A program made the position numbers and the translations under genes. Below the pieces are notes generated by a model that saw nothing but the letters and a program-made list of their open reading frames with translations, was not told the origin of the DNA and searched no databases. From NCBI RefSeq assembly GCF_964204865.1, contig NC_135254.1, positions 13,459,001 through 13,523,000 on the forward strand: DNA of 64,000 nucleotides, written 5' to 3'. This document shows, piece after piece, positions 42,406-63,500 of this stretch. Numbering within the stretch: the stretch's first letter is position 1; the number at the start of each line of letters is the position of its first letter. The DNA comes from Styela clava (Eukaryota > Chordata > Ascidiacea > Stolidobranchia > Styelidae).

Positions 42406-44005
42406 GGTTCCCAAACTATGGGTCGCGACCCACTGGCGGGTCACAAAAGGAATCTTAGTGAGTCGTGAAAAGATGTAGAAAGCTTTGATTATTATTATTA
42501 TTAGGATCGGTGGCGACTCGAATACGTAAATCTTCAAAATAAATTAAATTGAATTAAAATTCTAATCTGTGGAAGTTTCCTTTTTTCGATCTTCTCAAAG
42601 GAACAAAAATTTGCTACACAAAGAATAACCATGTTGCTTTTTTACGCAGAGCAGTTTTGTACACTGTACAGCACTTCTTACCGTGTTTCCCCGAAATTTA
42701 GACAGGATTTAGATTTATTTTCTTTTGAAGAATAACACCATGTTTTTTTTTTGGAAGATGTCTTTTGTGTTCATTTATCAAAAATAAAATTACATTGTAG
42801 AAAATTACGAGATTTTAACATCTACTGTTTTTATTTGTATTTCCTATACAAAAATCAAGTAACAAATATCATAATTGTGATTGTGGCATCACACAATCTT
42901 GAATAGTGATGTGATCTTCACCTTACCTCAGGTCATTGAATCTTACCTCTCACACACATTTTGAATTTATCATAAGGGTAGGGTTTAACTAATAACATTT
43001 TTAAAATTCAAATTAGGTCTTATTTTCATACCAGGTCTTATTTTCAAGGAAACATGTTAGTTTTGCGATGATTATCCATTGCTGTGTTCTGTGTTATGTC
43101 ATCTTGTGATTTGCTAAGTACGCCTTGAAAATTATCAGAATTGTGTTAAACATAACTAATATATGATTGAATATTTTTCATATTGTATAACTTATAAAGG
43201 TTGTTTTGTTGTTTCCTAGTTCAAATGCTGTGTATATGAATCAATAAGTTATTTTACCTACAGTTTTGGCGAGCTGCAGTTTATTTATTTGCTAAACCGA
43301 GTTTAGCGAACATGAGAGTTTTTTTTAGTATTTCAAGGGAAAATCAGGCAGAGATCTACAGGAGTGGTGACTCTTCTACGGCCCATGGGCCGGGGCCACG
43401 GCCCATCTAATTTGGCCACATGGGCCGTGGCCCATCAAGCTATGGGCTGCGGCCCCATCAGAAAAAATTCAATTATCTTAACAAAATTTTCAATTTTCAC
43501 AAAATTGTCAATATTCGAACCGAAAAAAATCGCGAGATGCCACCAAATTTTTTTCTTACGATAAGCCTTTATATAAAAATAAAGCAAAATACCAAGCAAC
43601 AGAAAAGAATACTCCTGTAGTATGTGTACCAGGTTAGGGTTAGGACAAAATTTCGTTCAGATTTTTCACATTATAGTCTAGTGCTATTATGAGTTCGGGG
43701 ACTGACTGTGTTAGCCAAGTAAATAGTCCTTTTACACAACTTGATGGGCCGCGGCCCATAGCCTGATGGGCCGAGGCCCAATTCGATGGGCTGTGGCCCC
43801 GGCCCATGGGCCGTAGTGGAGTCACCACTTCCACTCGAGATGAGGAAGAAGAGTTGACCTTTATTCTTAAGGCCCACATTTTTACAAACTTTCAAAGGCA
43901 TAAAGTACACATCAACAATACCAGCGATTTTTTTTATCATGTAAGTGTGTCGTGAGTTTTATCCCTAATAATTTGGCGCCGTACAAACAAAAAGTTTGGA
44001 AACCG
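42406..44005. mobile_element. Possible hAT-like element (outer) holding a palindrome
   Basis: The left end reads CAGCGGTTCCCAAACTATGG followed by GTCGCGACCCACTGG, a form common in hAT termini. The reverse complement of the right end reads CAACGGTTTCCAAAC. The 8-bp flanks (GCCTAGAG and GGTTCATA) do not match, so the pairing of these ends is uncertain. No transposase was found. Confidence 0.4.
43363..43829. mobile_element. GGCCCAT-rich palindromic fold-back element
   Basis: The left arm opens AGTGGTGACTC and the right arm closes GAGTCACCACT. Inside, both arms carry ACGGCCCATGGGCCGGGGCC and repeated short palindromes of the type ATGGGCCGNGGCCCAT. The arms are much more GC-rich than the neighbourhood. 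A truncated family A MITE end (GTAGTATGTGTACCAGGTT) sits in the middle at about 43609-43742. No coding part. Confidence 0.75.
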
Positions 44006-45907
44006 TTGGGTTCATAGAATATTTTTAAAGCTGCTTCAGGGGTTTTAACAATCCATATTTATATTTCAGCTTATGTAGCACTGTATATGTATTTTCATAG
44101 GAGAAATATATGTACAGGTTTTATATCTTTTAAAAGTGTTTGATACTTGATTCATTCCAAGTATAAGATATCTGGTGGCAACTGTTGTATATGGACGAGA
44201 CTCATCAACGCAGTGGATATAATTTGATGAAGTTTTGCTATTGGGAAATATTCCTACCTCACTAGTGCAGTATATTGCTGCAATTACAAAATATAGTAAG
44301 TTCTTATTGATCATCTCAATATTGGTGGATTTTATTAATCAAAATAATTAAATATTTTTTATAAATATTGTGGAGATTTTATTTTATTTTTATTTTGCGA
44401 TGGACAGACCTCAGAAGTTTTGTGCAATTTTTATCATATTCTAATACACCTTTATTCTGGTGAAGCAGGTATTGCAAATGAATTTTGGTTTTTAACATAT
44501 ATTGTGTTTTCATTTGTCAAATAATTGAAATTGCCAAATAATTTATGTTGTCTCCTCTTAAACATAAGAAAGGAATATTATTTGCTTTTCCCATAGGCAG
44601 TATAAATAGTCATATCTTAAAGTTTCTTCAGTTTATCTCAAATCCTTTTTGAACTCCTAATTTGGACAGACCTAAGCTAAATGTATCAGTGGAAATACAA
44701 TATCCAATACACACCATTCATCATTTTCAATGTTTTGACCACCTGTCATCCATTGAATGTTATCTATTTTATGTGGATACAACAATATTTATTTAAACTG
44801 TATTAAAAATGCCAGTAAGACAATACTGAAACGTTGATATTGATAGATTTGCCACTCTTATTATGAACGGATAATATCTGATCAAGTTTGGTTTAATTAA
44901 GTTATCATATACATATTTGTTTCCAAATATTGGTAATACATCGGAGGTAGATAATATAAGGTAAAATTTGTATTCAAGTAGCATGGTTCCCATGGGGATA
45001 ATCATCATTCCATTATTCTGTCACAGAGGGGATAGGTGTATAAAACACATTTGAAAATGAGATGGAAAATGGTGCAACGTTGTAGTACTTCTAATGTAGT
45101 GTAATATTCAGATTATTGTTTAACATTTCTAATGGCAATATTTCTAAATATTGACCCTCATGTTACAGCTGACTGAATTGTCCATGTGACAGTTTATAAT
45201 GTCTAATGAGCATAATTTGATAGTCATGTGGTCAATGAGACTTAGATTGCAAGTTATATCTTAATAAGGGATTTTTCAATAACATGCACTTTGCTCACGA
45301 CTGTTTTGCAATTTATCAATTTTGCAATGCAAGTTATATAGACTTGATATTATGATGTAATCGTCTGTAATTGATCATTATAATTACATTTATATCATTG
45401 ATAATTATGTCATTTCTACATCTAATTTGCTGAAAAAAAATATAATTATAGCAGCTGTGTTGGGGTCTGTTTAGTTGCTTTTGTGCTTTTCGTGTTGAAA
45501 CTTGCCTAGGAATAATATTTTGTAAGCAATGGGATTTAAATGTATTTTGAAAGACATAAATGATAGTGAAAATGGGGGAACACTACTTTTCCATAATCAA
45601 GGTGATTTTTCTTATGATATCTTCCTATGTTTTTTTACTGTTTGACTTAGCCTTTATTGTTTATTAGTCAGTTTTAAAATTTTAAATATATTGACGTCAC
45701 TGCCGATTAGTCAGTGTTTTTTCTAGTGCATGTTATACATTCTCACCAATATTCATTGCTACCTATATTCAAGTGTTATTCATACTATATGTCTATGGCA
45801 ATCTATCATTTTTTTATATTAGTGTTGATGTGCATCATAATGATGCATATAATGTAGGAACTGAGTCATTTCATGTTTATTGTATTATATTTTTCACAGA
45901 TCGGGAT
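44006..45907. other. 5' flank of the CDC42SE gene
   Basis: AT-rich DNA with no recognised repeat. It should hold the non-coding first exon and promoter of the CDC42SE gene, because the start codon follows an acceptor (TTTTTCACAG at 45890-45899). The upstream exon could not be located. Confidence 0.4.
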
Positions 45908-47738
45908 ATGGCCGAAATGTGGCTCTGCTTCCCTTGTTGCATGTCAAATGATACAAGTTCTAATGTAAGTAATGCTTTTTTCTAATTCCAAATTGTCCTA
46001 GCTTAACAGAATCAGGAAGTAAATAATATAGCTGGTCAATTATTAAGGTGAATATCACCTCAAAGTAGTCTTGAATTTTGTGCCATTTACTGGTTCATTT
46101 TTGGGTATCTTGCAATAGTATTGTATAGTATTGAAAATATTTATCCATTTGCGGTGAAACATAAAATGCTTATTTAAGTTTGGTTTGTTTTATAAATACT
46201 ATTTTTTTTTGGTACACGCCCAAAATTCAGATTGTTTAATTGCCTGTTAACCGAAAAAAAAAATGATATGTTTTACATTGTTGTCAAAACATAATTCTGT
46301 TATGTATTATTTGTTACTAGTTACTGATGGTGAAGTAAGGTTATTTATGTACAAATAACTACACTGGTATATTCTTAATAAGAACGAGAACCCTTATCAA
46401 CTATGTTAATTCTAATTCATTTAAATTGATTATGACAACATGGTTTTACCACACAACAACCTTACATAGGTTTATTTAAGAACCGGTCACCCCTATCGTT
46501 TGTCTCATCATGCGCACATTATTTTAATCTTGCACATTTCACATGACGTTATTTACTTGATATCCAGTAGGCAGGGCAACGTATTAGCCTTCTACTAGAC
46601 TACTTTATATTTCCGACTGATAAATGCAAAATTTTGTACTACCGGCTTACTAAATCGATGATTATATTATTTGACCAATTGAAGCTGTTTACTTTTGAAA
46701 TATGCTTCATACATTAAATTCTGAATCCTTAGATATTGTTTGCCCAGTCCATTATAACATTTTTTCATACGTATATGCTATATAATTTGTGTTTTCATTC
46801 AGAAGAGGAGACCAAGGCGGAAAAAAATAGATCCAAGTATGATAGGAGCACCACAAAATTTTGTTCATTTAAATCACATAGGCTCTGGAGAGCCCACAGG
46901 TTCAGATGTAAGTGTATCTTGTCATTGTAGTATTTTTTCCACTAAGGGTTTTTAATGTGGTGTCCCTTTGACAAGTCAAATATCATTGCTTTACTCCTTT
47001 ATTTTGCTAGTAGCAGTAAAATAGTGAAACTTGGTATTTCTATTTCTTATAACTTGTTTATGAAGTGAGGCGTGTTTGTCTATAGGGAATTCTCTAAGTA
47101 CTATTATTGTCAACTTGTTAATAAGTCTGGTAAAAATGGTGTTCACCTAATAGAAGAGTTTGTATGTGCAAATTGAATTTTGTGTGCAAAATGCAGTACC
47201 TTTGAATATAATATACTGTCTTTATAAATAATATATAGAAAAAGGATGAAAGACTTTATATTCTAATTTTTATAGTCGCTAGTCGCTATCTCTGCTCCTA
47301 TTCAGGAAATGACAGGTCAAATATTATAAACTGCAGGTTGTTGTTGAAGTCGTTTAATACTATAGGGAGTATATGGTGTCTATGAGGTTCTAAAAATTTT
47401 CCAAATTGCAAAGGGAATTTATCGATACCTTATTGTTTTGGCCCTCACAGATGTATTAAATAAAGAAAAAATACTTAAACAATCACTGATTAAAAAACAA
47501 CAAACCTGGTTGAGATATACAGAGAATTGACTTCATAACAAAATTGAAACTGTAAAGTGACTTTATGGACACCCTGTATATGTATGTGTTCAACTAAAAC
47601 ATTTTGTTTCGTCCTCAGTTGTAATATTATAAAATATTTTAGATGCAAGATCATATGCAAAGTAAAGGCGGATATGAAGAAAAATCAGATGTTAATGTTC
47701 AAAGGAAATTAGATGATGTTCGGCCTGAAGGATCCTAG
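45908..47738 (+). CDS. CDC42SE: CDC42 small effector protein
   Basis: Three exons join in frame to 85 residues: 45908-45964, 46803-46907 and 47643-47738 (TAG at 47736-47738). Human CDC42SE1 and SE2 have 79 and 84. The first exon is preceded by an acceptor at 45899, so at least one 5' UTR exon lies upstream. Exon 1 encodes MAEMWLCFPCC, including the Cys pair that is palmitoylated in the family. Exon 2 gives the basic KRRPRRKK stretch and the CRIB motif IDPSMIGAPQNFVHLNHIGSG split across its core (I-P--F-H--H-G). Exon 3 gives HMQSKGGY, also conserved. The family binds GTP-loaded Cdc42 at membranes and modulates actin-linked signalling. It is small enough that standard frame searches miss it. 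I cannot separate SE1 from SE2; a single pre-duplication gene is likely in an invertebrate. Confidence 0.93.
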
Positions 47739-50600
47739 CAGGTATTTTTATAACCTGTTAGACTGTTATAAATCGTGTGATTTATGTTAAATTGCTCCCA
47801 GCTAAATCTTCAGATTATTAAAATTTATGGTTTTTACTAGTTTAATATGAAGTTAAGTACATTAGAAGTTTGTGGTTACATTAAATTGCTTCTTCAGGTT
47901 TTATAATTAGCATTTTCCAGTCTTGATATGCACGATAATACTGACATTTTTTGCAGTTTCATTTTGTTAAATTATACTAAATAAGCATAAAACAAGTTGC
48001 ATGAAATTTTGCATAAATTGGAAGGGTTTTTCAGTGAACTTAATCAACTATATTGAAGATGTATCGGTACTAATTTGTGTTTTTCATCCTTTTCATGTCA
48101 AGATTTGCGATCAATATATGCGATATCCCAGATTTGAATTAAATTTCTCTGTTATTTCTTGCAATTATTAACAACTTATTTAGTTTTGGCCATCTGTGCC
48201 AAACAACAAAACTTCATTTCAATGTCCCTCTGATTCTGTGAACATGATAAAATGTCACAAAGTTTAGTTACTTAAATAAACATCTGATTGCATGATTTGC
48301 CGACTCTTGCCGGCACACATGACCAAATTAGCTTATTTGCGAGACTTTGTCTAGCATTATATTTATAATCTGTTGTTAAATGTGTTTCATATTATCATTA
48401 TAATTCTACAAGAAGCATGACATTTAATGTCTTAACGAGTTCATGATGTGAATTCATGATCTGAGTTGCGTAGTTTATCGATTATTTATATTTATCATTA
48501 CTAGTATCAGTAGTTTAATTAAGTAAAAAATGTATGAAAGATTTATAGTGCCGGTTACAATCTGCCTGAAGTATCAACATCTAATTTATCCATTGCTTTT
48601 GCATTACTGCATAATTAAGTTTGCAAACGTTATCTGATATTGATTACTTCATTATTAAATAAATAATACGTAAAATGATACCTTGGCATAAAACTTATGT
48701 ATTATGATTGTTTGTTTGATAGAAATGATAATTTGATAGCCTGGTAATAAAAACTGCTATTTACTTCAATACATAATCACTATTGATGATCAAAATTACT
48801 TTACTATTATTAGTGTTTTATTGTTTTGTCTGATTTTCAATAGCAAATTTTGAGTGATATTATAGATACACGATTGATCTCATTGAAGTTGTTAAATCAT
48901 ATAAATTGGCAAATATGATGCGACTTAATTTAATTTTCGTGTCTCTCGCCAATATATAATATTTGAAATAAATAAATTATTGTTTGTATATTTATAGATT
49001 TTATTCTGCAATATTTCTACATTTTGTTTATTCTTAAAGCTTTTTATTTTTCATTAGTATTATTTACTAAGACTATTCAAATCATGCTAAAAACCCTTTT
49101 TCTTTCTTTCAGAATACTTCATTCTAGCGAAGACAAATTTCAACATGTAATAAAAATACGTTTTCTGCGCATCAGGCCTGCCTGCGAAGCGACAAACGGT
49201 GCAATATTAAAGACAGTTTACTAGTACTACTGTACCACAGCACAATAACTACAAACGAGTACTGGTTCAGCTAACGAAATGACCGAATGGGTCTTATAAC
49301 TATTATTACGCTTTCTTTATTAACAATGTCTTCAACCTGGTGTTTTATTAATAAACAAAAGACCATACGGAACCAGATAAATGATAACCAAATTTTGGTA
49401 CAACAATGTCAAAATGATGATTTGCAGTATGAATGTTTTAATTTTTTTATGACTCTCTACAAGCTCGCCCCATATTATGTATAAGCAATGAAATAGATTT
49501 TTTATACAAATTTTAAATTATTTAGAGTTTTGATTTAAACACTGTTTTTTCTTTGCGCTGATAGAAAATTGTCTGGTTAGTTTTGCTTCTTTGCTAATGG
49601 GTAATAAATTAATAGCATTATCCTACTTTAAACAATATTCTTCTTATTAAAAGCCAACAGGTATGAGTTGAGAAGTATTATTGTAATACCTGAGGTATAA
49701 AATATTGTCAATGACTAGCTGTTTGGTACGCCATATCAAAACTCGAGGTTTTATATCTTTAACTTTACCATTTAAAATAGTTTTTTAATTTCAATCTTAT
49801 GTGAAAAATTATAAGCTAAATTTAACCTAAAAAATGATAGTCACTCCGATATTTTTTTCAGTTTTTAAAATAGTAGTTTTATAAAGAAAAACATTCCTGG
49901 ACCAACTTTGCGCCTATATTATGAATAATATTTTTTGCATGATTCTGCATGTTTATTCAGCATCACTGCCAAAGCCAGGCATTTATCAAATATAAGAAAG
50001 TCGAAGATGCCCTTTCATGTTGTTCTTATTTAGACTGTTTATTACATCACCATATGATATTCAATACTTTCTATATTCTAATTCCCAGAATTATGAATTT
50101 CAGCCTATAGATTGTTTTCACCTCTGTTCTCAATATGGAAAAAATATTATTTTTACCTGCATTTTGCTCAAAATTGATTCCTCCTGTTTGTATTCTGATA
50201 TCAGTAATATCCAAGACCATATACTATAACGCATTCATTTATGGTTATGCCAATCAAACTATTTGCCAAAATTGATTATGACGAATGTTTTCTGGATTAT
50301 GTTTTAACAAGATGATTTTGATATTTTTCGTCTGAAATTATCAGCTTCGAATATATTCGGAGATTGTTCCATTGCCTAAAGTAAAAAACAACCAAATCCA
50401 AGTTATATCTTTTTTCCGGAAATAATAAATCACATTGCAATTATCAAGCGTAATAATCCTAGCAAATCAAATAAAGTTTTTCAATTCGACTCCTGTTCCC
50501 GAACTTCACTGCGAACAAGGCCCTTCAAAAGCAGCTATATAAATCTAATGATATGTATTGAGCTACTATTTTCGGCGTACTCAATTTATTACACCCGGTT
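47739..50600. other. 3' flank of CDC42SE
   Basis: AT-rich; probably includes a long 3' UTR. No further exon or repeat with clear ends was recognised. Short + frames near 49.0-49.5 kb have no family match. Confidence 0.35.
48275..48280 (+). terminator. Candidate polyadenylation signal of CDC42SE
   Basis: AATAAA about 540 nt after the stop codon. Further AATAAA hexamers occur near 48.66 and 48.97 kb, so the true site is uncertain. Confidence 0.3.
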
Positions 50601-50610
50601 CAAGTGATGG

Positions 50611-50698
50611 AATGGGATTTGAACCTGAGATGTGTAACCTTGAATGCCAACACAGTTAAGTCTGACGCTTTTTACCGCTGCACTATTTAACTCACCAG
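50611..50698 (-). repeat. tRNA-like SINE head, second family
   Basis: On the minus strand the sequence has a B box GGTTCAAATCC and an A-box-like TAGTGCAGCGG, spaced as in a tRNA with a long variable arm. It is degenerate and shows no intact acceptor stem, so I call it a SINE fragment and not a tRNA gene. Confidence 0.5.
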
Positions 50699-51231
50699 TT
50701 CTGAATATCTCAGTCCTCATTCTCAAAGCTATGAGCAATCAATTTCAATATATTATGTAGCCGAATGAATAGCCACCTTTCAATTTTTTTTTACTTGAAT
50801 TATTTCATAATTAATATTATCATCTCTAAGAAATTAAGTTTACGAGATCAGAAGCAGTTGAAGACAATATTTGTTTCATCCATCCTTAAACCAATTTATG
50901 CAACCTACTGTGCCTTAGAGAAAAATATGTTATTTTCACTTTTTAAATTTCAACCGATTGTCCAATGATTTAATTTTGGTTAAACATTGATACGTTTGAA
51001 TTCAGTTGTAAAATATGATAATGAAATAACTTTATATATGTGTTGTTTCTAATCTTTCAGTTTCAGTTTATCAATTTTTATAAAAAGGAAATGTAACTAC
51101 AAAAAAAGCCAGCTAGTCGTATATTTTATGAATTTTTTCATAGTAATATTTATTGAGCTCAAAGTTGTAATCTTAATAACATTTTTATTAGAATGTAAAC
51201 AAAATATAAACTTAATCAAAGTGATCTAAAT

Positions 51232-51497
51232 CAGTCCCCCTTTTTAGGATTTGTCAAGTTTTTCGCCCCACCTCATAAATAACTAGCTAACAAATAACAG
51301 ATAGTAACCAGAAAGTATGTTTTATTCAAAAAACACGTTGAATATACATGGATAGAACATAAGTAATGAAATAAATGAAAAGTTTTAAAAACAAATAAAG
51401 CAGGCAAGATCAAATCTAGCAAATATTTTTATTTCCCCTAAAAAAATTGTCTACCCCCCCCCCTTGTGGGGTGCGGCCCAACGTTTGTGAACCACTG
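51232..51497. mobile_element. 266-bp hAT-type MITE with perfect 8-bp target duplication
   Basis: The element is bounded by identical ATCTAAAT octamers at 51224-51231 and 51498-51505. The right end, reverse-complemented, reads CAGTGGTTCACAAACGTTGG, a classical hAT terminus; the left end starts CAGTCCCCCTTTTT. The interior is AT-rich with a C-run near 51459-51467. No protein. Confidence 0.85.
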
Positions 51498-51505
51498 ATC
51501 TAAAT

Positions 51506-52347
51506 GGTTAAAGTATCTCCATCATAACGTGAAACATATTACAATAAATCATTTTTCTGAACTGTCTGTTAATGATATCGTTACCCAAAGTTAAACCTTT
51601 TCGAAGCAGGTATTGTGATGAATTCCCTTGCCACATGCCTTCATTAAAAAATCAGTGTCTTAAATTTATTCGCTTACACAAGGTTAAAGACTGTGGTATA
51701 GGCATCCTTTCCTGCTATCCCTATTCTTTTCCACAAGATAGATAAATATTCATTGCTTGTTTGTGTCTTCATACCGATATTGCAAGTATTGTTGCTTGAT
51801 AGTTCTTCATAATGCTTGCTACCTTCTTATTGGCTGTGTCTTAAATATAGCTTATATTTAATGAAGAGAGCTATTGCTGTCTAAAAAATAAGGAATTCCA
51901 TTTTTCTCTTGAATTTAGATTGCTGAGCAAATATATAGTTATAGAGCATTAGCTCATGTTGATTGAAATAAAGTATTACTTTTCTTGCTGGCTGCAGAAA
52001 TTATCTGTCGTCTTCACTAACGAAAATGAATTCGATTGCTGAGACGTTAGAATATTATTTACATCACCAAAGTGTCTTAATTAAAATTTCTTATGCCATG
52101 CTTGTCCAAGCATGTTTCAATATAAAATGCATGTTTTATTTGTTATTGTACTGCAGTTTCTATTATTCATAACAAGTATTTTACTACTGCTGCGTTTATT
52201 TTTTATTATTATTGATCATGTTGGTATTATCATTATTCATGAATGTGCTTGTGTGTTTTTCCTTATTAACATTAAGCGTATTCAGAATAAAGAAAAGTAT
52301 ATACTTTGCATTTTTTTAGAGGAATTGGTTTGTTGTTTATGTTATAA
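51506..52347. other. Gene-free interval
   Basis: AT-rich. The 116-residue + frame at 52112-52462 is hydrophobic by composition only; it runs into the repeat copy at 52348 and has no domain. Confidence 0.35.
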
Positions 52348-53624
52348 TTGGACACGTAGTGGACATAACGATCGTTTCAATATTATGTTGTTGTTGTTCT
52401 TGTTCTTTGACACGTTTTTAAAAAGTCGCTTTTCTCTTCGAATACTGGGCCAATTGCTTTGAAATTTTCAGTGGTTAAAGAATAATTTTTTCGCTAGAAG
52501 GCTATTACTTTTGTTTATTCTTAAATTTTATATGAATCCTATGAGATATGATATTTCATACAAAATTTCGCGGTATTTATTTTTACTCATGGGAACACTG
52601 TTTTACACTTATTTCAAGCGGTTTCGCGATCGATTGTCTTGCTCAATACTACAGCTACTGTAGGTCGGTACTGGTAAGTTGCCATACCGGTACCGTAACG
52701 CAGTGAAATTGACTTATTCCTTCCGCGGTATTACTAATGCTGCAATGCAAGTTTTATAGCCTATCGTATGCGGAACGGAATATCAGACCTACAGGTTCGG
52801 TACCGGTAGCTCAGTACGTAAGTACGATACTGGTACTGGTACCGGTACCGGTGTCTTACCACAATGAAATTACCGTAACTTATTCTTTCACGGTCCTACC
52901 AGTGCAGTAATGCAAGCGTTGTAGCACTTGTAGCCTACTATATTTGTTTATTTTGATGAGAGTCTACTGGAAACAACATAAAATTTGAAAGGGAAGAATT
53001 GTTCTGTGATCAATTATCTGTCCTAAAGTGTAAACAACATAAAATTTGCAAGGGAACAACTGTTCTGTGACCAATTACCGTATATGGCCTACAGTGTACA
53101 GGTAAGATGCTGGCTGACTGCTAACCGGTACTGGTAGCTCAGTACGATACTGGTACTGGTGCCGGTACCGGTGTCTTACCACAATGAAATTACCGTAACT
53201 TATTCTTTCACGGTCCTACCAGTGCAGTAATGCAAGCGTTGTAGCACTTGTAGCCTACTATATTTGTTTATTTTGATGAGAGTCTACTGGAAACAACATA
53301 AAATTTGAAAGGGAAGAATTGTTCTGTGATCAATTATCTGTCCTAAAGTGTAAACAACATAAAATTTGCAAGGGAACAACTGTTCTGTGATCGATTACCG
53401 TATATGGTGTACAGGTAAGATGCTGCCTGACTGCTAACTCAGTACCGCTTGACACGTTTTTAAAAAGTCGCTTTTCTCTTCGAATACTGGACCGATTGCT
53501 TTGAAATTTTTATTGGTTAAAGATAAAAATTTTCTCCAGAAGGTTATTACTTTTTTTTTCGCTATGACGTCATCAAAATTATGTGACTCTACGTGTCCAT
53601 ATATTTGAGCATAGCTCTCTTGTT
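52348..53624. repeat. 1.3-kb complex repeat block, inverted copy 2
   Basis: This is the reverse complement of 36148-37454: the GGACACGTAGTGGACATAAC end, the microsatellite, the ~105-bp block, the ACCGGTACC-rich spacer, the duplicated ~330-bp unit, the second ~105-bp block, and a closing region ending GCTCTCTTGTT. The hAT-like outer sequence present around copy 1 is absent here. Copy 2 therefore is either an independent insertion of the block or a truncated transfer. Confidence 0.85.
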
Positions 53625-55051
53625 AGGGTATACAGATCTAGTGTCACTGAGTGTGAAAATAAGCTTTTCAGTTCCAATTCACTATTCATCACTGTTTTAG
53701 TGGCAAGCTATATTTCATAGAACAACAGTCACCGATACTTCGAAATGAGTTTTGGACATGTTTTTACTAGAGTCTGAGCTGGATTTCAATATTGAAACCA
53801 ACCAGAGATGAAAAGAAGTTGGAATTTCATACTTCAAAATTCTAAACATTCTTCAGAAACTCAAGCAGCATCACTTTTGTGGACATTGTTCTAAAGAAGG
53901 CTTGCGTGGACTAACGTTTTGTAATCAAAGTACAATTTTTTCAGAGTTGAAGTCGAAATTGTCCAAAATTCAGAGCCAGAGTCAAATTTTTCTCATCCCA
54001 CAGCCCTACTGTGAAAGCAAAGAATATGGTATAGCCAGACTAACAAATGGTTTTACGGCGGGAACTTTTCACCATGTGCTACCAACATAGCTATGTTAGC
54101 AAGCAGTTACACGAAGGTGGGTAGTATGTCAAACACAGCAACAGCCAGGCCGTCAATACAGTTTCAGTGGAAACAAACAATCCAGTCTATGTAAGAGTTA
54201 CGGAAAAATCACAAATCGACTGTTGCCCTATCACACGAGTCCTGCCAAATTTGCCAGGGACTATTTTTACTTTAATAATTTGTAATCGATACAAAGACTA
54301 AATCAATAATTTTAGCTTGACCCTCATGGATATATATTTCTCACTAATAGTAGAATATGAAACAAGTCTATTGAATCTACTTTTATTTCAAAGTAAAATG
54401 CCATAAAAAGAAAAGCACAGACAAACAAAATTACTATAATGAATGTTATGGCTATACAATGTACACTACAAAACATGAAAAATAATAGAGGAAACTAATG
54501 ATTGCTAATCACAGAAGCACCATAATAGCATGTGAGAAAGCCCCACAAAGAGATGATTGTCTCATGCAGGTTGGAAAGAAAGAGGCCCTCTACAGTTCCA
54601 AAATATATCATAAGAGCCTTAGATGATAATTTGTCATCATGCTTGCAGAATAATGGTCGACAATTCACTTTGCTTGTAAAACGTGCCAACTGCCCCTGGT
54701 ATTTTTTTGTTCCTCTTATCCAGCTGATCCCACACCACCCAAAAGTATGGGACGACTAGGACTTTTATCATTTGTTCACTATGTCCCACGTGCCCCACTC
54801 GTATCATTTATCCCACATCACCCACCCAAGTGTGGGACAAGTGAACATGTGAGACACAACATTTTCCTAGACATTGTGATGATAAATGGATTGTGGCTAC
54901 AATTTAGACCCAGTGAGATTCTACCAATAATACCCATCATATTCAGCATTACTAACAAACAAAATCAAAAATTCAAACAATATTAGAAAGTCTGAGAATC
55001 CATTTGTTTTTAAACAAAATATCATTAAAATTCAATATACAAATGACAACC
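53625..55051. other. 3' flank of PASK with a TGTGGGAT-type repeat
   Basis: 54715-54850 holds several loose copies of a GTCCCACxxxACCCA motif on the + strand, which looks like a degenerate local repeat. AATAAA on the minus strand at 54382-54387 is a weak candidate polyadenylation signal for PASK. No gene recognised. Confidence 0.4.
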
Positions 55052-63500
<8,449 letters not shown>

